64,000 nt of DNA from Saccharum officinarum (lineage: Eukaryota; Streptophyta; Magnoliopsida; Poales; Poaceae). The notes under the pieces were generated by a model. The model ran no database searches. It was not told the DNA's origin and worked only from the letters and a program-made list of their open reading frames with translations. The translations under genes were made by a program, and so were the position numbers. The stretch is taken from NCBI GenBank assembly GCA_020631735.1, contig CM036160.1, positions 112,264,680 through 112,328,679 on the forward strand, in the 5' to 3' direction. Within the stretch, counting starts at the first letter, position 1. Each line of letters begins with the position of its first letter. This document shows positions 51,316-62,100 of the stretch, piece after piece.

Positions 51316-51813
51316 AGCCCACTACTATCTTCGAAGTTCCTTTAATAAAATAGGCAACCAAATGTGATCGGTTTGGCTGCCAAGTTCTATGGGACTATGG
51401 ACTATGGTACTCGTCCCCGGGCAATCGTTTTGTGTTCTGGTTGGCTAGAAACTTGCGTGCTTGAATATGAAGGTCTTGCACTGCAGGTTGAGGCCTGACC
51501 ATGAAGTATTGTACGTGTATTCCCATTTTTTAACCATTTCCTTCTTGTGCGGGTCTATACAAGTTTTTTCCCACTTCTTCACAACAAGTCAACAAGCGTT
51601 ACCAGTTTGGATTTGTTTCCTTCAGCTGACTTAGGCCTCGTTGGGGTCCACCTAACTAACTATTACTAGCTGTGTTCAGATTAAAAAAAAACTATTAGCA
51701 GCTGTCTTAGCTATGAAAAACTAGCTAACTGGCAAACAATTTGTTAACTAGATGGTAGAGGGTCCCAGTTAATTTTAGCAGTTAATTGTTGACTGCATAG
51801 AAGTCAAACAGGT

Positions 51814-53406
51814 TGAAAGCATCTAGGCCTTGAGAGTTAGTTTCGGTAATTGATGACAATACATTAATACCATGACTCATGTGTGTTTTGCAGAAACTTT
51901 GGTAAGTTAGGTCATGGGGTTGATAACTACTTTGGGCACTATAAAATTCATGTCCCTTGATGAAAATCGTTTCGGTTTTCAAAGGATCAACGAAAAGATT
52001 AAGGACGGTTAGTTCCGAATGACAAGGTGTTGAGTTGCATTCGGAATAGTCGTTAGGATCTTTGTTTTTTTTTCTTTGGCCGTACTATAAAAGGGGCATG
52101 AGCGAGTAGCTTGACCTAGATGAGTCTTGTGTTTAGGTGTGGTGCACACTTGTCAAACTTAGCAATAGGTAGCTCAAGAAAAGCTCAAAGTTCAGTTGGA
52201 AGCAACTTGGTTCAAGTTGCGTCGCGTTTCGGAGTCTTTAAAGCCGTTTTCTCTTGACCGGACGCGGTCTCTGGCTTGACTGGACGCGTCCGGTCAGTAC
52301 TAATCAGTTACTGCGCTACAGCACGGTTGACTTACTGCGCTACAGCACGGTTGATCGGACGCGGTCCTTGCGAGGACCGGACGCGGTGATTGCGCTGACA
52401 CGTGTCATAGAAGGAAAAACATCTAATCGGATGTGACTGGGAAGTGATCGGCGTGTCCGGTCACGTTCCAGTAAGGTACTCTGACGATCGGACGCGTCCG
52501 GTCATCACTGATCGGATGCGGTCGAGCGTCAGGTCAAAGTACAGTAAGCACCTTGCACGATCGGACGTGTTCGGTCACCCCTGATCGGTGCGTCCGGTCA
52601 CTCAGCAGTATTGTTCAGAATTTCGACCGTTACGATCGACCGGCGTGTCCGGTCAGCGCGTATTTTGCTGAGTTGGCAGGTAACGGTTGGATTTGACTGT
52701 GGGGTGTATAAATACATCCCCTTCACCTCTTTTAGAGGTCTCTTGCTCATTTGTTCAGCTGAGAAACATTTTTGGAGTGTAAGAGAGTGCAAGAGCTCTA
52801 GAGAGGGTAGTAATTTGAAAATCCCTCTCTAGTGTCTAGGGAGTAGCAAGTGTGCATCCATCTTCTCATTAGGCTCGTTGTGGTCAAGTGAGAGTTCTAG
52901 CTTGTTACTTTTATTGATCGCCATCACCTAGACGACTTGGTGGTGATTGGGAGTTTAGTGATCATTCGGCGGAGCTTGTGGATGACCCAACTCATCTTGT
53001 GAGCGGTTTTGGGTGATTCACCGCGACGGAGTGTCGAAGAATCAGCTCGTAGAGAGCACTTGATCCTTGCGCGGATCAAGGGGGAGCTACACCCTTGCGC
53101 GGGTGCTCCAACGAGGACCAGTGAGGAGTGGCGACTCTCCGATACCTTGGGAAAATATTGCCGTGTTCTTTGCCCTTACTTTCAAGCATTTACTTTCTCG
53201 TATTTGTTTCATTGCTTGGTTTACTTTTCTAGAATTGCCATGCTAGACTAGGATTAGAACTTAAGGTGCAAAACTTTTTACCGGTAGAATAACAAGGAAC
53301 ACAAGTAGGCACTAGAGGTGAACTTTGGTTTGTAGGATTTAATTCTTGCAATTAATTTTTAGAAAAGCCCAATTCACCTCCTCTTTTGGGCATCTTGATC
53401 CTTTCA
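51814..53406 (+). mobile_element. Solo LTR, copia-like (SIRE-type ends), plus orientation
   Basis: A 1,593-bp unit starting TGAAAGCATCTAGGCC and ending CATCTTGATCCTTTCA, preceded by GCCCAATTCACCTCCTC, which is typical of SIRE-type LTR ends. Flanking pentamers are CAGGT (51809-51813) and CATGT (53407-53411), one mismatch. It includes a promoter-like region (GGTGTATAAATACATCCCC near 52704) and a second array of GACCGGACGC palindromes. No internal coding region is left. Confidence 0.72.
52256..52660. repeat. Second array of GACCGGACGCGTCCGGTCA-type palindromes
   Basis: Eight or more irregularly spaced copies and half-copies (GACCGGACGC, GATCGGACGCGTCCGGTCA, GTGTCCGGTCAC) upstream of the LTR TATA-like sequence. 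A 23- to 24-bp tandem duplication (TTACTGCGCTACAGCACGGT) lies at about 52308-52353. Confidence 0.78.
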
Positions 53407-53460
53407 CATGTCCTTAGATTTAGGGAATAACTAGCGCCTGGACATCCGCTCCTAGGCCCG

Positions 53461-53641
53461 CGTCCAGATGCAGCTCCACCCAGTGGTCCCCTGCGTAACA
53501 GAGCGTCCGTCATGCCTGCGTAACATGGGAGCCCGCCCACTTGTCGCCGACCACGTCCGGATGTAGCTCCGCTGCACTGGTCCCCCGCGTAACAGAGCGT
53601 CCGCTGTGCTTGCGTAACATGGGAGCCCGCCCACTTGTCGC
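53461..53641 (+). repeat. 93-bp direct tandem duplication
   Basis: Two units begin at 53461 (CGTCCAGATGCAGCTCC) and 53554 (CGTCCGGATGTAGCTCC). Both contain GCGTAACAGAGCGTCCG and GCGTAACATGGGAGCCCGCC. They differ at scattered bases, so the duplication is not recent. Confidence 0.85.
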
Positions 53642-53961
53642 GCCCGCAGGGGGTCTCGACCTCGTGGCGCCCACATCACCTCTATAGCCAGGTTCTACAT
53701 CTCTGTCACGTGGAGAGATGCCACAAGCTTCTCCTCGAGGACTTCCAGCGGGGCCAGCATGCCATATGGGAACATGCCAGCTTCTACTCGAGGACCTCCA
53801 GTGGGGCTAGCGGAGGCATCATGTTGTAAGGGAACATGCCGTGTGCTCCAGCGCGGACGCCTGTGCATCCTCCGATGGAGCGCGGCAGCCAGTTTACAGC
53901 CGACGCTGCCATGGCTCCCTACACTATCTCTCTCTTCCTCGCTAAATAGCCCCACATTGAG

Positions 53962-54196
53962 ATCAACTTTTGCAACACTCACATGAAGCAATTGCAACAT
54001 ACGATTGAAACAGATAAAACATTTGTAACATACGTTTGCAACATAGTCATTGTAACATATGCAATGTCCAAATAGAACACTTGCAACATACGCTAAAACA
54101 TATGAAACACATGGAACATGCTGTTACAACATATGTGTGAAACATATACAAACATCTGGACCAAAACGCTTGCAACGTACGTCTGGAACAGATGAA
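53962..54196. repeat. Degenerate periodic TTGCAACAT repeat, copy 2 (left part)
   Basis: Same kind of drifted units as 20018-20330 and in the same orientation (TTGCAACATACG, GAAACA, GAACA). It is interrupted by the 2.3-kb LTR-like insertion at 54197 and resumes at 56514-56650. Confidence 0.65.
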
Positions 54197-56508
54197 TGTC
54201 ACAAGACCTCCTAATTATGATGGCCCATAAGTACCCGTCATTGCCATAATGACCTCTGACAGCTGTACTTATGTTCACCATAACTTAAAAGGCCTGCTTT
54301 CCTCCGAACAGGATCCAATCACAGGAGTATTGCAATATTACAATAGTTTATTCAAAATATTCAACAGAGTAAAGTAGCGGAAGTCTTACAATAATTTAGG
54401 GTTACAAACCAGTTTTCAAACCTCAAACCTTATGTAACATTATTACAAACCAGTAGTAGAGAAGTATCGGTAGTAACTTTATTACATCACACAAGCGAGA
54501 TGCCTTGCCCAAAGGCCACACAGTCTACTCGTCGTCGCTTTCTTCAACCACGACGGTCATGCAACAAGGCTCGAAGCAGACTTGTTCATGAACCGTACCT
54601 GCAACAAGGGGTTTAACAAACCCTGAGTACAAGAGTACTCAACAAGACTTACCCGACTAAGACAACGTCAGGCCCCGACCACGTCTCATGGATGGACGGC
54701 AAGCTGCTGCAAGCGGTGCAGATGGAGCAGGAGAAAAAGGGCATGGCCACCGCCTAAGACAGCCACACCAACCATGTCAGGCCCCAAGAAGCCACGGTGC
54801 ATGGACACATCATGCTCGTCGAGGGGCACGCTGTAGCTCGTGAAGATGGCACACGCCAGGCAACAGTCTCATACATGGCGCAACGATGTTCCGTTCCCTC
54901 CATGACATTGAAGGGAACATAGTCTCTATATGGATGGCAGCTAAGGGAACAAGATCTATCTAAGCAATGGTAATGGTAATGGCAGTGAAGGGAACCTATA
55001 ATTTTCGATGGCAATGAAGGGGTGGTTATAGAATTCAACGGCAATGAAGGATTTTCTCCAGGCAAAACGCATGCATGTACAAACTTGTACACCTAAGGTG
55101 ATTGAATACATGCAGTTTGTAGGTGACTGAACATACACAAGGAGGCGCAACAGATTCGCAAGGTGATGGCGGAGCGATCGGCGAGATGGAGATGGCTGCG
55201 GTGGAGCAGGGAGGGCGAATTTAGTCGGCGAAAGGAGGACGGTGGCGGCGGCGATGGTGAAACCGACGGCGACAATGGCGGTGACGGTCTTTTTATAGAG
55301 CTGTGAAGCCAAAGAAGCAGCTGAAGAGCGTGAGGCGGTCTCTGTGGTTGCGGTGGCAGGATGGAAGGCCGTGGAAGCGGCCAGCGTGGCGGCAGCGGCT
55401 CGCCGGCGCCCATCCCGTCTGCTGCCCGGCGGTGATTCGTCGGTGCACTGTAGCTGTCCCCCCAAGTTTTTGAAATTCAAACTGTTTTTTTCAAATTACT
55501 CTCAAATTCATGTAACAACTTGAAAAACTTCCAATCTATGAAATCTTTAGAATTTCAAGCTCTACAAGTTTTGTATTGAACATTTTTTCAAATTCTCACT
55601 GGATTTTGAAATTTGAGTTTAAATTCAAAAAGGGACACATTTTTCAGATTTGGTAATTTAGAAATTACTTTTGATTTCATATTGAAACTTCAAAATCTCA
55701 AAACATCAAAGTTGTATATCTTTACAAGACCCACAACTTTTCTGTTCAAAACTTTTTCAAATTCTGCCTCTATTTTGAAATCTTAGTTTGGGGACAAAAA
55801 TGAGTCAAATCTGAAATTTGTTTATTTTCAAAATTGCTCCACATTTTACACTAAAACTTTGAAAACTCAAAACACCAAAGTTGTAGCCCTTGAAAAGTTC
55901 TACAAACTTGGTTTTGAACTTTTTTCCCAAATTTTGCTTAGATTTTGAATTATTTCAAAAGGGGTAAAACATGGTTTTTAAATTTAGGGTTTTCGGAGGA
56001 ATTTTTAATTGGAATTTGTTGCTACTTTGATTTGTGATTACTTAATGATCAAAACCTCACCCAAGGGCATCATTTGGACCAACATGACATGGTTGACCAA
56101 ATGCCACTCTTGGTTGACCAATTTAGCTTTTGAAATTCTTTTACATTTCTCCCCAGATTTGAATTTGAATTCGAATCGGAAAACTCGTGACGAGTTTTGG
56201 GACTCCAACTCAAACTCAAATTTGGAGCTTTATTTTAGGGCTTGTACTTGAGCTCATACCCTACACTTGACACTAGTGTGCAACACAGTCACACACCTCA
56301 AATTACGCAGGGCATGGACTAAGTATTTGCGGTGACATTCGAAATTAGGGTTTTTGGGTTCGGAGCACACCATGGAGAAACACATCCAATCTAGATAAGT
56401 AAACTTGTTTTAGTTGATGCATAACAAGGTTAACCTAACAGGGATGCTTTGCAATGCATTATGATGACATGGCAGATTAATTAGCACTATAACACCCGGG
56501 ATGTTACA
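54197..56508 (-). mobile_element. LTR-like insertion (solo LTR or short element) inside the periodic repeat
   Basis: A 2,312-bp unit. In minus orientation it starts TGTAACATCCCGGGTGTTAT and ends GGTCTTGTGACA. ATGAA flanks both sides (54192-54196, 56509-56513). No gag or pol frame, so a solo LTR is the simplest reading. It contains a GC-rich piece (about 54697-55136) homologous to the element in RKP intron 2, and an AT-rich tract (55480-56200) made of drifting TTTGAAATTT-like words. Confidence 0.65.
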
Positions 56509-56513
56509 ATGAA

Positions 56514-56650
56514 ACATTTTGAACAAACGGTTGCAACGTGCCTCTGAAACACTTGCAACATGTGCAACATCCTTAATCTACTTTTGCAACATCCATAAGA
56601 AACAACTATAACATATCTTTGAAACGATTGAAACATACATTTGCACTAGG
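56514..56650. repeat. Degenerate periodic TTGCAACAT repeat, copy 2 (right part)
   Basis: Continuation of the array at 53962-54196 after the LTR-like insertion. Confidence 0.65.
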
Positions 56651-57850
56651 GGGGAAGGAAGCCTGAGCCAGTTGATTCCAACCGTCGGGGTCAGAGCTAG
56701 CGGCAAGTGACGGCGCACGAGCACCACTAGCACCCAGCAGCAGCGTGCGCGAACACCACCAGCTAGCGCCACCACCACCGGCCTTGGCTTAACCTGGCGA
56801 GCGGCGCATGCTATGAGAGGGAGCGGGAGGCGCGGTGCACGACCGAAGCTAGGAGCGAGGTGCAGGTGGGGCGCACGACGGGTGGGCCGGGGGAGAGAAC
56901 GAGGAGCGAGTGAGCGGCGCAGTGGGGAGAAGGCCGAGCGTAGTGAGCCGGCAGTATCCGGATGAGATAAGAGATGGAGGGAGTCAAAGTTGTGGTAACA
57001 CGTCACGCCATGCGTCCGTCCGAAGCGAGTCGCTGGCATCGGACATTCTGTTCGTAGCATTATCGTTAGACAACTCAAAATATGTGCAGGATCAATCTTG
57101 TTGGGCGCCGCCAAGGCGCCAACTGGTACCCTTGATTGTTGCTGGTGTATACGGCGATGTCGTCATCCTCACCGCACGAACAGGGATGGCGTGGTCCACA
57201 ACCGCGCGCGGCCGTGGTCTCGGGCAGCAGCATCATCTCGGATCAGTCTCTCAAACTCCTACATTTGTCTATGCGTTCATGCTGTCGACCTCCCAGGACA
57301 AGGCCCGTCCCCAATGCGCGATAACCGACGGCAGCGACGCCGTCAGGATCATGTTCCCACAGTCCAACGACCGGATCTTCTCGTCATCTCGTGGTACGTG
57401 GACGGCCGTGGAGCGAGGTATCGGTGACGAAAACAGAGCACCTCCACCCCAGTCCAGAACGCGTTCAGGTGGCTCGCGTGCGGTGCGTGCTCGCCGGCAG
57501 CTTTCGACGAGCAGTGGGTACGGCTTTCTGGCGAGGCACGGCCGGAAGCCCGGAACTGCCAAGAACTAAGAGAGCTATCTGGAAAGACCCGATGCACGAG
57601 AAGAGGGTGCTGAGAGAGCTGCTGCTTTCGTCCATGACATATTCTTTCTCGCCTTCTTGGCATGGCGAAGGACTAATCCAAACGGCCCGGAGTGCCTCGC
57701 CAGTCGCCACACCCACGAGGGGCTCCACCGCAACGCCAACGCCTGCGCCAAACGCTGGCCAAGCACCGGTGCCTTTTAATTTGACATCAAAGACACTACC
57801 GTCGTCTCGCCTCTGACTCTGAGCCCAAGCCCCCAAGCCAAGACGCCAAG
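56651..57850. other. GC-rich intergenic, no supported gene
   Basis: Several long overlapping frames on both strands (up to about 219 codons) arise from high GC content. None contains a domain that I know, and no splice-linked model could be built. It may be a degraded transposon body adjoining the periodic repeat. Confidence 0.4.
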
Positions 57851-58123
57851 GACTTGTTTAGATGCCCAACTTTGGACATCCAAAGTCAACATTTTGCTAC
57901 TATAGTGTACTGTAGCATTTCGTTTGTATTTGGTAAAAAATGTCTAAACATTGACTAATTAGGATCAAAACGTTCGTCTCGCAAAGTACAAGAAAACGAT
58001 ACAATTAGTTTTTGATTTCATCTATATTTAATACTCTATACATATGCCGACATTTTGATGTGATGAAAATCTTCTTTTTGCATAGTAAAATTTGGTGACA
58101 AACTTAGTGATCTAAACATGGCC
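57851..58123. mobile_element. Tourist-like MITE
   Basis: About 273 bp with ends GACTTGTTTAGATGCCCAA and CTAAACATGGCC. Internal words are TACTGTAGCATTTCG, ATTAGGATCAAAACGTTCG and ATATTTAATACTC. Related to the MITEs at 3988-4444 and 46007-46227. Confidence 0.75.
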
Positions 58124-58264
58124 TAAGAAACAATGAGTGTGACTGAGGAAGCGAGTCGGGCAGCCGCCAGCCGGCACGCACCGTTGACTCCTTTTACTCA
58201 CCCCTTATCAGCCTATGGTCTTCAGACTGAATGCACACCCCGATTCAGTTTCGTTATGGCCTTA

Positions 58265-58612
58265 CGGGGGTGTTTGGTTTAGGTTGTTAAATTTTAGTCC
58301 GTGTCATATCGAATGTTGACTAAGCTTAACCATTGAGTATTCGGATATTAATAAAAAACAAATAATTTATTATGTGAGTAAACCATGAGACGAATTTATT
58401 AAGCCTAATTAATCTGTTATCCACGTATTTTTTTTTACTGTAGCAATTAGTGCTGATCATGAACTAATTAGACTTAAAAAAATCGTCTCGCAAATTATGC
58501 TTATCGTATATTTTTAGTTTCGTAAATAGTCTATATTTAGTACTCTATATGCATATGTCTAAAAATTCGATGCGATGTGAACTAAAATTTAGTTCGCGAT
58601 CCAAAACACCTC
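58265..58612. mobile_element. Tourist/Harbinger MITE
   Basis: 348 bp flanked by TTA (58262-58264 and 58613-58615). The ends are CGGGGGTGTTTGG and the inverted GAGGTGTTTTGG. Interior words are ACGAATTTATTAAGCCTAAT and TGTAGCAATTAGTGCTGATC. Non-coding. It lies 135 bp upstream of the tRNA-like gene. Confidence 0.82.
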
Positions 58613-58747
58613 TTAGACTTGTCTTTACACCGTTGGCCGCGCCGCCTGTCGTGGCCGACTTCGGCTCCGGTGACAGCGAGATCCGAGCCACAACATCGCA
58701 CAGCCACCTGCCTTCTCATCCCCAATTACACCACGATGTCACCATCC

Positions 58748-58819
58748 GGATCCGTGGCGCAATAGTAGCGCGTCTGACTCCAGATCAGAAGGTTGCGTGT
58801 TCGATTCACGTCGGGTTCA
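58748..58819 (+). tRNA. tRNA-Trp (anticodon CCA), with an unusual D loop
   Basis: A 72-nt cloverleaf. The acceptor stem GGATCCG pairs with CGGGTTC (two G-U pairs) before discriminator A. The D stem is GCGC/GCGC, the anticodon stem TCTGA/TCAGA around CTCCAGA gives CCA (58780-58782), and the T arm is GCGTG-TTCGATT-CACGT. The sequence is nearly the known plant nuclear tRNA-Trp. The D loop reads AATAGTA, so the usually invariant G18 is A. No CCA tail is encoded, as expected for a nuclear gene. A T run at about 58847-58857 would stop RNA polymerase III. The G18 change may mean reduced function or a pseudogene. Confidence 0.88.
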
Positions 58820-58846
58820 AACCCCCGATCAAACCGGATTCTCTCT

Positions 58847-58857
58847 TTTTTTTTTTT
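58847..58857 (+). terminator. Pol III-type oligo-T terminator after the tRNA
   Basis: A run of about eleven Ts some 28 bp after the tRNA 3' end, the standard stop signal for RNA polymerase III. Confidence 0.6.
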
Positions 58858-59145
58858 CCCTTTTCCTTATATTTTTGTTTTCTTTCGTTTCTTTTTGGCC
58901 ATTTTTTTCTTCCACAAAATTGAAACATTCTACGGCCCAGTCTACCGGCCCATAAGCCTGCCTGTGTGCCTGTGTCGCCCCCAAACCTAAGGCAAACCCT
59001 CACCACGCTTCTCGAACCTTCTCCTTTCTCCACCCTCAATCTCGTTCCCTCCCCTTCGCATCCGCACGAACGAAGCCGCGCGAGCGAGGAGCAGACGCGC
59101 CTTCCCGACCTCGGAGCCCCTCCTCTCCCTCTTCGAGCGGCAGCC

Positions 59146-62100
59146 ATGGCGACCGTCATGCAGAAGATCAAGGACATCGAGGACGAGGTAACGACTAACG
59201 AACCCAGCCCCGGCTACTCGGCTAGTGCTTCGCGAATTTGCGCGCTAGGTTCCTGGTTCCCATCCAGCCGTCCCGACGTTTCGGTAGATTTGTGCTCCGA
59301 GCTGTTACGAGTTTTTGAGTTGTGGCTTAGTGGGAGCTTCGAATTGGAATGGTTTTTGATGCTGAGTCGCTTAGATAGTTCATAGTTTGGGAGTTGGGAT
59401 GCCGGAAATACTACGGGGTTTTAACCTCTTCGGTTCTGGTTTCGAATTGTTAGTTTTGCCGCGTGCCTGTAGGTGTTTTGATGTCGTGGGAGATGCTGTG
59501 TTAATGCGGCTGTGAGAATGGGATTGTCTTAGCTGTGATTATTTGAGAGATGGGATGTTAACCCTAGGTCATGTACTGTTGTGTTCGATGGTAAAGTGTC
59601 TAGTGAGGTTTGTGTGACCGTTTAGTCTGAAGCTCTGTATGGGGTTTTCCTGCTTTCTTAAGAGGTTTAAGTGCTTCCAGCCCTGTGGAAGAAACTGTAC
59701 TATTTGGATCAGAGGGATTGCTTTGTCAGTTGATGAGTTTATCACATCACTATGTCTGGGATCCTGAATTGACTGTGTAGTGTGACTTGGTGGGGCTTCA
59801 ATGCTAATCAACAATACTATATGCTCTGTGCCTCTGGTCACATTGTTGGATTCACTTGCTTTTCCTTAAAATGAGGAATACCCATTGAATTGATGGTATT
59901 ACAGTTTTTGAGTAATATGTAGAATGTGGAACTAGAAATTTGTTCTCGTAAATCTTCTGAGCTCCTATAGCTGCAACTTAAGTACTGGAAAACTTAAGTA
60001 GTGGATGGCATGAATATTTGATCAGTTTCTTACCCCTGTGTTGATGTTGCCTGCTTTTCTTGACTATGCAGATGGCAAGGACACAGAAGAATAAAGCCAC
60101 TGCACACCATCTTGGTCTTCTGAAGGTAACTTAATCGTACCTCTTTATCTTTATCTCAGAACACTTTTAATGAGTCTAAGATTCCAACTCCATATGTGTT
60201 CATTAGGACATCTGCATACCATTTCAATGTAACACTTTGACTGGATCGTTTGCGTCTGCTTGCTAATGCAGTGAGTATAGTTTTTTTTTCCCCTTTGGTC
60301 CAGAGGCAATCGGCAATCTGTAACTTATAAGCTTTAGACTCTCTTGCTCCTCTTAATTGAAAGGCAGAGCTCCTGTCATGTCCTTTCAATAAAATGAAAG
60401 TATGTTTCATTATGAATCTATTAACGCCATATGTTGCCAGTCTATATGTTTTTTTTTTAGATATTGATGGCTAAGGATAAAAGATGTTTGAGGCCAATCC
60501 TAAATGTACTTATATTTGCGGTTGGAGGTTGTAACTCCCAAGAAAGATTGGACAGTAACCTATTTTCTACTATAGAATTATCAAGGCTGCTATGTTTTGC
60601 TATTAAGTAGTTTCCATATTTGCTTCATGTTGATTTTTGATATTTATTTTGAAACTGCACTTTGTTGAGCTGATACTCTTGTATGTCAACTGAGGTTATG
60701 TCTTCTTAATTGTTTGTTTGGCTAGGCTAAACTTGCAAAATTGCGGCGGGAGTTGCTTACTCCGACATCCAAAGGTGGCGGTGGTGCAGGTGAAGGATTT
60801 GATGTGACGAAGAGTGGAGATGCACGTGTTGGTTTAGTTGGCTTTCCTTCGGTCGGGAAATCAACATTGTTGAACAAGCTGACAGGGACATTTTCAGAGG
60901 TTTGCCGCATCAATGCTCTTTGTTTACATTTAGTAATTAATAAGGTTTGTCCAGATTTAGCTGCTCATCATCTGTATTGTATTAGTGAAAACCTCATGTT
61001 TGTATCTTGCGCAATGTTTTAAAGTTACATGCTGTCTAAATCTATGGGTATGCTCCGAACAGTCCGAAGGACTACACATACAAATTAGCTTGAGTAGCAG
61101 CCTAGTTAGATTTGGTTTCAGTGATGCATGCATGTTCTGAATTCAGTGGTTTATGTCTGTGCTTCTTCAAATTGGAATTATTAGAAAAAAAAAGTCTTTT
61201 CAGATTGATTGTGCTTTGGACCTTCCTACAGCTGAATATTTTCCTACCTTATTACTATTACTTTGATTTCTGATATTAAATTACTACTAATGCACTGTTT
61301 TTGTTCCTTTTCTGTTTGAAAGGTAGCTGCCTATGAGTTTACAACTTTAACATGTATCCCTGGAGTTATCATGTATAAGGGTGCTAAAATCCAGGTAACC
61401 GCTTGCATTCAGTAAGCTACAAGTTTTTCTGAGCATGGTTGATCTTGATTAATATCTGGCTTTCATTTCAGCTTCTAGATCTCCCAGGGATCATTGAAGG
61501 TGCTAAAGATGGAAAGGGCAGAGGAAGACAGGTAATTCAACCTCCAAAAGTTTCCTGACACTAATTTCTTCCTAGAAATCGACATGATTTCAACAAAAAA
61601 CGTTTCTTTTGCATTGCCGGAAAAAAAGACTTATATGGGCATAACTGGGTCATTGCATGGTATGCATGAACTGTCCTGTCTTCATAGGATTCGTGTTACT
61701 TTATGAACAGTAACCATCCACAAGTTCTGGAACTCTTCTGAGCACTCACCTATTGTAAAATCATTTGTGACTACAATTTTGACACGAGATCTGCTCCGGT
61801 ACTCCTCTTTTAAAAAATTACACGTATCTCGATGCACCTTAACTAATAAATTAAATATTTCTTAATTATTTTTCACCTGTGTCACGCATGGGCTTGGGCC
61901 CGGAGCGTCCTATCCAGCCCGTGCCTAGCTTGAACCAAAGCCTAACTCATCCCTCTCGATCGTCAATATGCTTTGTTCGGATTCTGCTCCTATTCACTGC
62001 TTGCATATATTTCGACTGCACCTTGATGTGTTGCTTCGTCGGTAGCGCCAGCAGCGGCATCCATGGCTGCCATCGCGGTGGCTGGCCTCACACGAGTAGC

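Larger units (their letters stand above)
51634..53413. mobile_element. Harbinger-like MITE split by a solo LTR
   Basis: The left part (51634-51813) starts GGCCTCGTTGGGGTCC after TTA (51631-51633). The right end (GGTCC before TTA at 53414-53416) lies beyond the inserted LTR. With the LTR and one target copy removed, the ends pair as GGCCTCGTTGG and GGACCTGTTTG. The AT-rich centre has the fold-back words GCTAACTGGC and TTAGCAGTTAATTG. Confidence 0.55.

Noticed and set aside
56578..57836. Frames of 100-219 codons as a possible gene
   Set aside because: Competing frames on both strands, no domain and no splice model; the area adjoins repeats.
58549..58990. Frames overlapping the tRNA-Trp gene
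   Set aside because: They run through a clear tRNA cloverleaf and a MITE; not coding.
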